Of a DNA stretch of 64,000 nucleotides, positions 54,500 to 61,674 are shown one piece after another. The translations under genes were made by a program, and so were the position numbers. Numbering within the stretch: the stretch's first letter is position 1; the number at the start of each line of letters is the position of its first letter. The notes below the pieces were generated by a model. The model was given only the letters and a program-made list of their open reading frames with translations. It made no database searches and was not told where the DNA came from. This DNA is from AV17 sp046262735. GTDB lineage: Bacteria > Verrucomicrobiota > Verrucomicrobiia > Chthoniobacterales > UBA10450. The stretch lies in the NCBI GenBank assembly GCA_046262735.1, contig JBHEMD010000216.1:3477-67476 (forward strand). Reading direction: 5' to 3'.

Positions 54500-56437
54500 T
54501 CAGCGCAACGGCCAAAGCGAGTAAGCGTCGCTCTGTTTGGCAACGCGCAGGTTCTCCTCTGCTTCCGGAAAGTCAGGATGCAGACGCAACGCTTCTTCGA
54601 ATTGCACGATCGCTTCGGAGACTTTGCCTTCGCGCATGAGGATTTTTCCCAGGAAATTGTGCGGCTGGGCAAGCTTGCGGTCGATTCGGCTCGCCTCCTG
54701 GTAATGCGCTTTTGCTTCCTGCCACTCGCCGTTCTCGACCAGCGCGGTGGCAAGATCGACATGTGCATCGGGCAGGCGAGGATCGAGCTCGACCGCGCGC
54801 CGATAGTTCGCGATCGCGTCGTCGAGTTTGCCTTGCTTTTCGAGGAACGCGCCATAGCTCTGCCACGCCAGCGCCGACCGGGGATTGGCACGAATAGCAG
54901 CTTCGCATTCCGCCGCTGCTTTCTCGATTTGGCCGAGTCGCTCCAGAACGAAGGCATAGCCCGAGTGATACTCACCGTTATTGGGGTCGACCCGCAAGGC
55001 CGCTTGGAAATGAGTTTGCGCCTCCTCGAGTTGGCCTTTGCCAATCAGAACCCCGGCAAGATTGACATGCGCCTTTGCCGAGTTGGGATTGACCCGTAAT
55101 GCCGTGGAAAATTCAGCCGCCGCTTCATCGGGCCGATTCGCATCCTGCAAGGCTGTGCCGTAGTTGACGTGCGCACGTGCGCTGGTCGGAAGATCGGCCA
55201 CGATGGCAGCGAGACGATTCAGTTGGGTTCGCGGCGAATGCACCTCTGTAAACCAGAGTATTCCGAGCGGGATGACGAAGACACCGACCCATTTGACGCC
55301 GTGCACCAGCCAACTCGGCAGAAAACCGCTGCTCGATGAGTCGGGTGTGGCGCCACCACTGATACCGAGCGATTGGCGGGTGGATTTCTCGCGCACCTTC
55401 CAGATAAAACCGTCGTAATAGAAATGCAGCAGCGCTGACGCCGTAACTACCCCTGTCAGGATGCGTTTGAGGGAATCGACGCCGATAGACGACTTGAAAT
55501 AACCAAGCGCGCCGTAGGCCAGAACCAGGCCGATGTAAACACCGACAAGCGAGCCACTGCGCCGGAAAACAAAACGCATGAATCCGCTGATCGAACTGTC
55601 GGCTTCGACGCGTTTGCGGTTGTAGATCCAGACAAGCGAGAGGTACTGCACATCGTGAAAAACCTCGAACAAAGCGACGCCAACCAAGACGCTCGCGACG
55701 ATGTTGTTGCAGTACCACCAGAAGGCGATGCTCGTGACGAGGAGCGCAAGCTTGACCGGGTTCGGCCGTTTCCCGCTCGACCACATCCAGACAAAATTCG
55801 CAAGAAACAGGGCTGAAATGATGAGCGCGAACGTGAGCGCTGCCTGTTGGCCGGCACGAAAAAGGTCCGGCGAAATGAACGGCCCCCCGGCCGAGTAATA
55901 GCTGTCCAGGGTATCAGTCATTCGCTGCGGCGAAAGTAGGACCGCGGTTATAAACCAAACCGCACAAAGCGCGAAATCCAGCCGACGCGTCAGGCTCGCG
56001 AAGGAACCTACTTTGGCGTCGTAAATGCGGCAGAACCCATACGTCTGCATCATGCCGTGCCACACACCCCAGATAAAGGTGACCAGCACGATTCCCTTGA
56101 GGTCCCAGAAGAAAAATGTCGCGCACACGGCGATTAGAAAAACCGGCGCGAAAATGAAGCGCCACTTGAACCGCTTGAATAGCGCCCGGTCGCCATAAGC
56201 GCGGATCATTCCGGGCAGGTGGTGACCCATTGCCCCAAACGCGGCGACGAAGAGATAAATATCTTCCGGGCCCCATCGCGTTTGTGCCACGAGGAAAATC
56301 GGAATGATCAACAGCGGGGTGCAGACGTAGAGAACCAGGTCGCGCCAACTATCGAGAATCCACAGAGCCGATTTGCGCGCCGCGGCCGGCGCCGTTGGAA
56401 CCGTTTCCGGACGTGAAAACGCGGAGAGAAGCTGCAT
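54500..56437 (-). CDS. Histidine-rich polytopic membrane protein with TPR tail
   Basis: 645 residues: about 10-12 membrane helices to residue 410, then six TPRs. It lacks the acidic motif of the neighbouring GT-C proteins. Conserved-looking polar residues lie at membrane edges: GHHLPGM (H72, H73), GVWHGMMQTYGFCRIYD (H127), FHDVQYLSLVW (H261) and HFYYDGFIWKVRE (H338). Such a set could bind metal in a membrane oxidase or desaturase-like enzyme, but this is inference. Same strand as TMTC-like copy 3, with about 80 bases between them. Confidence 0.6.
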   Translation of the reverse strand: MQLLSAFSRPETVPTAPAAARKSALWILDSWRDLVLYVCTPLLIIPIFLVAQTRWGPEDIYLFVAAFGAMGHHLPGMIRAYGDRALFKRFKWRFIFAPVFLIAVCATFFFWDLKGIVLVTFIWGVWHGMMQTYGFCRIYDAKVGSFASLTRRLDFALCAVWFITAVLLSPQRMTDTLDSYYSAGGPFISPDLFRAGQQAALTFALIISALFLANFVWMWSSGKRPNPVKLALLVTSIAFWWYCNNIVASVLVGVALFEVFHDVQYLSLVWIYNRKRVEADSSISGFMRFVFRRSGSLVGVYIGLVLAYGALGYFKSSIGVDSLKRILTGVVTASALLHFYYDGFIWKVREKSTRQSLGISGGATPDSSSSGFLPSWLVHGVKWVGVFVIPLGILWFTEVHSPRTQLNRLAAIVADLPTSARAHVNYGTALQDANRPDEAAAEFSTALRVNPNSAKAHVNLAGVLIGKGQLEEAQTHFQAALRVDPNNGEYHSGYAFVLERLGQIEKAAAECEAAIRANPRSALAWQSYGAFLEKQGKLDDAIANYRRAVELDPRLPDAHVDLATALVENGEWQEAKAHYQEASRIDRKLAQPHNFLGKILMREGKVSEAIVQFEEALRLHPDFPEAEENLRVAKQSDAYSLWPLR

Positions 56438-56565
56438 TGGCGTCTAGGGGAAACGAGTGTGGCTCAACAGATGAGCAAAATCAATCCTGAGCTCGTCGGG
56501 AGACCCGCCGGTGATTGTCGACTTAGCGGCCGCGGGTTTGCCAATCGCTGGCAGCAAAAACGAAA

Positions 56566-56592
56566 CGGCCGGGCCTACGAGAGGCCCGGCCG
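56566..56592 (-). terminator. Terminator of the TonB-dependent receptor gene
   Basis: CGGCCGGGCC and GGCCCGGCCG form a ten-base stem around a seven-base loop; on the minus strand it is followed by TTTCGTTTTT. It lies 25 bases behind the receptor stop. Confidence 0.85.
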
Positions 56593-56616
56593 CTGTGAAT
56601 CGGTTTCGTCTCCGGC

Positions 56617-59600
56617 TTAGAACACTTTCTTCAGCCCGACGTACCAGTACCGGCCTTTGATCGTGGTGAGGGATTCATCGTAACCGTTCTCGAAGGCGCC
56701 GGCCACAAAGGGCGGATCTTCGTCGGTCAAGTTTTGCATCCCGAGCTGAATCGTTGTCTGATTCAGCCACGCGCGCCAGCCGCATGGATTGTACTCGGCT
56801 GTGGAGACCGGCAGAACGTTCTTCTCCTTGCCATCGCGCATCCGCACGTTCTTGCCACCTTCCTTGGAGAGACCCGGCACTTCGGTAGGCGCGGGCGGCG
56901 GCAGGTTGAACGTATAGGAGGCGATCAGATCGATGGTAATCCACTCGCGCACTTTGCGGGCGCGTCTCCCCTCTTCGCCAGTAACAGGATCTGTGCTCGG
57001 CGTCTGAGGTTTACCCCCGACCAGCGAGAGATTGTCGTCGTTGTATTGGGCAATCCAGTGAACCACGGTACCGATATCAAAGCCGGCAAGCCATGTGTCA
57101 GCTGGGCCGTCGTAGAACAGGCTGAAGTTAGCGCGATGCCGCGGCAGCGAGCTCGTAAGGCTGAAAGAGGTGGGCAAGAATTCGCCCGCGATACCGAACA
57201 TCTTGGTGTCAGGCTGGGGCTGAAGCTCAGCGCGTGACAACCAGGTGCCGTTAACCGTCGTCGTGATTCGGCCAAAGTCGCCCGCCCCAAAGATCGAACT
57301 ATCCAGGATGTAGATCGCTTCGTAGTCCAAACCCTCGAAGATGGCGCCGGCAAGGTTCTGGCTCGGATCCAAAACAAGGGTGACTGGCCCAAGCTCACCT
57401 GGAATGGCGGTCGGACCACGGAGCACCAACCCTGGAAGGTTATGCTCAATGATGAATTGAGCACCGAGGGCCGACACGAGTGATCGCATATCAATATGCC
57501 ACCAGTCGGCACTCAGGGTCAGGCCTTTGATCCACTTCGGGCTGTAAACCGCGCCATAGGTCCATTCGTAGGCGACCTCCGGCTGCAGGAGAGGGTTTCC
57601 AGTAATACGCTCCTCCACCTGTTGCTCGGTTTGGCTCGAGAATGGATCGACCACCGACGGGAAGCTCTGTTGTCCGGCGGGCGACAATTCTTGGAGTGTC
57701 GGAGCGTGAAACGCTTCCGTGTAGCTGCCACGGAAAGTGACGGTCCCGATCCATTTCGGATCAAACGGCTCCCATCGCACCGAGAACTTCGGCTTCTGCG
57801 CGTTATACCTGGTGTGCGCCGCCTTGATCACACTGGTTGCCGAACTGTTCTGGCTGTACCATTCCTCGCGCTCGGCGACATCGAACTCGAGGTTGTAGGC
57901 GCCGATGAAGTTCCAGGTCGGGCTCGTCACGGGGATACGCACTTCCTCGTAGACCGCCCAAACATCGCGGTTCACACGGGAACCTTCCGAATCGACCGAA
58001 CCGATCGTCTGGAACGTCGTATTGAGTGAGTCTGGAATATTCGTCCAACGCTCCCCGTGGTAATCCCCGCCCACCGCGAATGAGAGCGGACCAGCAGGAA
58101 GATTGAACAGGTCGCCATTGATGGTCGCATAATAGATGGGCAACTCGAAGTAGCCGCTGTTGTGCAGATTGACGTAAACTCGGTTTCTGGCCGCCGCGGT
58201 ATTGTGGCCTTGGAAACCGAGGAAGGGGTTAAACGCCGTGGCCGGATCGGTATCCAACAGTGCCGCGCGCAAACCGGGCTGGCTGACCTCACCAAGCGAG
58301 ATGTCCTCGCCCTCGTTGCGGGCATAGCGGAAACCGGTCTCCCAGTTCCAAGTCTTGAAGTAATCTCCGAACTCACCCATCTCGCCGCGGAGGCCGACAT
58401 CGAAAATGATGTCGTTATAGGTGAACCTTTCGTGGCGCGGCCCCGTGTCGTTAAGACTGCGGAAACGCACTCCGGTGGTGACCGGGAGGGGCTCGCCGTT
58501 AAAGGTCAGTGTCGCATCGGCGACGGTAAATGGATTAAACGCGTTCTGGATCGGAACACTGATGCCAGCGGGACTGAAGTTCGCGCCCAGGTCACCGCTG
58601 CCGCCGATGTGGAACGGATCCGGAGTAAATGGCGCCGCCGCGAGTGACGAATCGAAGAACGAGCGGACATATTTGAAACTGGAGAACATCACCAGGTATT
58701 TGTCGCAAATATCGCGCGTGAACGACGCGTAATAGGCCTGGCGATCTCCAGGCGGAAGCGCCGGGGTGAACGCGGCGAAATTGAAGAACTGATAGTTGCC
58801 ATCCGGATAGGGCGCGAGCAATCCGGGGCTGATATAGAACGGAGACGTCTCCGCGTTCGGCGCTGAATGCGGCGGCGGCGAAGTCGAACCAAAGAACAGT
58901 TTCGGGATTAAACGGCGGCTGTGGACACGGCCGGGTTCGTTGCCGCTACGGGCATCGAAGCCGCCAAAATCGACGAAGTTACCATTCCCCGAAATGTCGC
59001 GGTCGCGGCTGAAAACGCCGTTGAGACGCTGCCAGAAATCGGCAATGACCACGATATCGGTCTTGTCGTCCCCGGTGCCAGCCTTGATCCACGCTTCCCA
59101 TTCACCCATTTCATTGGAGGCGCCCAGGTTCGTGTTCCCGTAGGTGCCGCCGATCTCAAGGCCGCGGAATTTGTGGATCAGGAAGTAGTTCACCACGCCG
59201 GCGACAGCGTCGGCACCATAGACAGCCGAAGCGCCATCCTTCAGGATGTCGAGGTGATCAATCATCACGAAGGGAAGGAGCTGGATGTCGACGCCGCCGT
59301 TAAGACCAGCCGAGGCGACGCGTTTTCCATCGACCAGAACCAGTGTCTCCTTTGGCAGGATACCGCGCAGGTTGAACTGAATCGTGCCGTCACCGCCGTT
59401 ACCAATGTTCTGGTTAACCGTGCCGCCGGCCTGTTGCGGAATGAATTCCTGCAGGTCGTTGGCGTTACGGATACCTAACTTTTCGATGTCCTGCGGGCGA
59501 TATGTATCGACCGGGTTCGGGCCGGTCTCTTCCGCAGTCGGAATGTTGGAACCGGTCACGATCACGCGCGGGGCCTCTGCCGTAGCGCCGGTCGCTGCAG

Positions 59601-59784
59601 CCGGCTCCGGCGGCAAAGGCGCAGAGGGTTGGCCAAGTGCTGCGGCCGCACCGCTCTCACGCGCGCCCGGTGTTGCTTCCGGGTTCTGAGCAAACGCGCT
59701 CGAACTAAAGATGAGAGGAATTGCAACGGCCGCCGCAAGCGTCGCGCCGACACATCCGAATGTTTTAAACACGATTCTGGTCAT
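56617..59784 (-). CDS. TonB-dependent outer-membrane receptor
   Basis: 1055 residues. Signal peptide ending SSSAFAQ, an Ala/Pro-rich linker, then APRVIVTGSNIPTAEETG (TonB box/plug start), plug domain with FNLRGILPKETLVLVDGKRVA and DGASAVYGADAVAGVVNYF, a large beta-barrel, and the terminal aromatic strand GRYWYVGLKKVF. It takes up an unidentified substrate using TonB energy. The ATG at 59784 has GGAG six bases upstream, which decides it over ATG 59796. No adjacent genes hint at the ligand. Confidence 0.92.
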   Translation of the reverse strand: MTRIVFKTFGCVGATLAAAVAIPLIFSSSAFAQNPEATPGARESGAAAALGQPSAPLPPEPAAATGATAEAPRVIVTGSNIPTAEETGPNPVDTYRPQDIEKLGIRNANDLQEFIPQQAGGTVNQNIGNGGDGTIQFNLRGILPKETLVLVDGKRVASAGLNGGVDIQLLPFVMIDHLDILKDGASAVYGADAVAGVVNYFLIHKFRGLEIGGTYGNTNLGASNEMGEWEAWIKAGTGDDKTDIVVIADFWQRLNGVFSRDRDISGNGNFVDFGGFDARSGNEPGRVHSRRLIPKLFFGSTSPPPHSAPNAETSPFYISPGLLAPYPDGNYQFFNFAAFTPALPPGDRQAYYASFTRDICDKYLVMFSSFKYVRSFFDSSLAAAPFTPDPFHIGGSGDLGANFSPAGISVPIQNAFNPFTVADATLTFNGEPLPVTTGVRFRSLNDTGPRHERFTYNDIIFDVGLRGEMGEFGDYFKTWNWETGFRYARNEGEDISLGEVSQPGLRAALLDTDPATAFNPFLGFQGHNTAAARNRVYVNLHNSGYFELPIYYATINGDLFNLPAGPLSFAVGGDYHGERWTNIPDSLNTTFQTIGSVDSEGSRVNRDVWAVYEEVRIPVTSPTWNFIGAYNLEFDVAEREEWYSQNSSATSVIKAAHTRYNAQKPKFSVRWEPFDPKWIGTVTFRGSYTEAFHAPTLQELSPAGQQSFPSVVDPFSSQTEQQVEERITGNPLLQPEVAYEWTYGAVYSPKWIKGLTLSADWWHIDMRSLVSALGAQFIIEHNLPGLVLRGPTAIPGELGPVTLVLDPSQNLAGAIFEGLDYEAIYILDSSIFGAGDFGRITTTVNGTWLSRAELQPQPDTKMFGIAGEFLPTSFSLTSSLPRHRANFSLFYDGPADTWLAGFDIGTVVHWIAQYNDDNLSLVGGKPQTPSTDPVTGEEGRRARKVREWITIDLIASYTFNLPPPAPTEVPGLSKEGGKNVRMRDGKEKNVLPVSTAEYNPCGWRAWLNQTTIQLGMQNLTDEDPPFVAGAFENGYDESLTTIKGRYWYVGLKKVF

Positions 59785-60029
59785 GAGTTTCTCCATGGGT
59801 TTGGTTAGGTTTCGGTAGGGATATTGAATGCCCTGGGGTCTGACAAGACTTTTTTTCACTTTTTTTTGAACGGGCGCACCGGGCTGTTTGTCACCCCGGA
59901 TTCGCCATTCGCGCCCTTGTAGCGGATTCGCTACGCCCTGCCTAGTAAAATTTTCAAAAAAATTTCGGGCGCCCCGGCTCACGCGTTGCCGCCCAGCCAC
60001 AATTCCGCGCGCGGATTGATTCCGCCACG

Positions 60030-61658
60030 CTATTTGAAAAACGCATCGCGACATGGCGCTTCGATGACGGCCAGCTGCGCGTATTCCGCAATTGCGGGCG
60101 GATTGCCTGTGGCCCGGAGATATTCAGCCTGCAACCCCGCGCGGAACGGCGAATGTTTTTCCAACACAAACACCGCCTGCAAATCGCGACTCGGCTCGCG
60201 CCACGGAATCGCCCGCGGATAAACGCGATGCGGATACTCAAAAATCGAGTTGGACACAGCCAGGCTTTCACCGCTCTCAAACAGGAGCGGGTAAACAAAA
60301 GAAATCGTAGTCCAGACGGAAGTGACATGGTTGCGACGCAAATGCGCTTCGACGCCTTCGATGTCCGTTGCCGGGATGCGCGTCATGCAAAAAGTTTTTG
60401 CGTCATCACACCACGTCAGGGTTTCGATCTGATTCTGTCTGCCGACTTTCACCATGGTCGCGATGCCGACGATCAAGATCGCCGCGAGCACTCCGGTCCC
60501 GGCGAGACGATATGGCATCGCCGATGAAGCGAGCCAACATTTGAGCAGCCGGCCAGTCAGCGCCGATAGAAAAAAACAGCCGCCAAAAAAATAACTGGGA
60601 ACGCCCGCCCGCATCGTCAGATAGGGAAGGAAACACGCCAGGGCCAGGATCAGAAGCACCACATCTTTTTGCGGTGCGCCGAGCACATCGCCATGCAACC
60701 CGCGCAATGTGTTCAGAGGCGATTTCAGCAACAGCCACACCGCGCGAGCGACCGCCAGAACGCTGATCGCGTAAAACATCCAGCCCGCGAGCGGCTCTTC
60801 CGGATAGTACCAAAGCACCGTGTCGGGTCCGAAAAACTTCGGTATCTCGTGAAAGAAAATCCGAACACAAGTGGACAATTGAAAGAGTGTGGCCAATCCG
60901 CCCCCGGGCCGATCAACGGCGAGATATCGCCAGTTTGCGAAATGGTGCGTGAAATTAAACGCAATCGCCGGAGCGTATCCGAGGACGAAACCGACTGCCC
61001 CGAGCACCGCATTCTTCAGTGACCGGTTGCCCGAGATAATCAGCAACATCGACAATGCCGCCACGAGCGGGATCGCCAGTTCCAAAGACCAGATGCTGAG
61101 CCCGGCCGCCAGTCCGAAGAAAAAGAACAGTTTTGGTTTCGAACCTGGGGATGATCGGACGGCGAAAAAGAGAGTCGTCAAAATGGGGATGGACAGAAAG
61201 TACCAGGAATAGCCCCGCACCTGGAAATGCCACTTGAGCAGCGTCGGGCAAAGGGCGAAGGCGGTTGTGCCGAGCAACGCCGTCGCCGTGTCGTAGATAA
61301 AACGACACATCGCATAAAACAGAATCAGGCAGATCAGCGACAGCAGCAAAATGCAGCTCTTCAGCGGAATCACGCCGATGCCGAAGAGTGCGAAAGCGAT
61401 CGCGGCCAGGTAAGCTTCCCAAGCCGCACCGGCGTTGTAAGGCTGGCCGTACATATATAGAGGGAGATAGCGCCCCTCCAGGATGTGTTTGCCCATCAGG
61501 CCGATGATCGCCTCGTCGCTGTGCACATGCGTCTGCGACGCGAGCAGAATAGTAAACCACGCGACTGCGGTCACTCCGAGTAGGCAAAGGAAAGCCGTGT
61601 GCTGGCGCATCATGGAAACGGCCGTTGTCTCCGGTTCGGTCAACCTGGTGCCGTGCAT
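60030..61658 (-). CDS. GT-C family membrane glycosyltransferase
   Basis: About 542 residues with 11-12 membrane helices. The acidic motif THVHSDEAIIGLMGKHILEG in the first loop, followed by YMYGQPYNAGAAWEAYLAA, is typical of GT39/GT83-like polyprenyl-phosphate-sugar transferases. A soluble C-terminal domain of about 100 residues follows (from IPATDIEGVEAHLRRNHVTSVW). ATG at 61658 is chosen because it lies just after the upstream gene's stop. Probably glycosylates lipids or proteins at the periplasmic face. Confidence 0.75.
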   Translation of the reverse strand: MHGTRLTEPETTAVSMMRQHTAFLCLLGVTAVAWFTILLASQTHVHSDEAIIGLMGKHILEGRYLPLYMYGQPYNAGAAWEAYLAAIAFALFGIGVIPLKSCILLLSLICLILFYAMCRFIYDTATALLGTTAFALCPTLLKWHFQVRGYSWYFLSIPILTTLFFAVRSSPGSKPKLFFFFGLAAGLSIWSLELAIPLVAALSMLLIISGNRSLKNAVLGAVGFVLGYAPAIAFNFTHHFANWRYLAVDRPGGGLATLFQLSTCVRIFFHEIPKFFGPDTVLWYYPEEPLAGWMFYAISVLAVARAVWLLLKSPLNTLRGLHGDVLGAPQKDVVLLILALACFLPYLTMRAGVPSYFFGGCFFLSALTGRLLKCWLASSAMPYRLAGTGVLAAILIVGIATMVKVGRQNQIETLTWCDDAKTFCMTRIPATDIEGVEAHLRRNHVTSVWTTISFVYPLLFESGESLAVSNSIFEYPHRVYPRAIPWREPSRDLQAVFVLEKHSPFRAGLQAEYLRATGNPPAIAEYAQLAVIEAPCRDAFFK

Positions 61659-61674
61659 CACGGTCGCGACCTGC

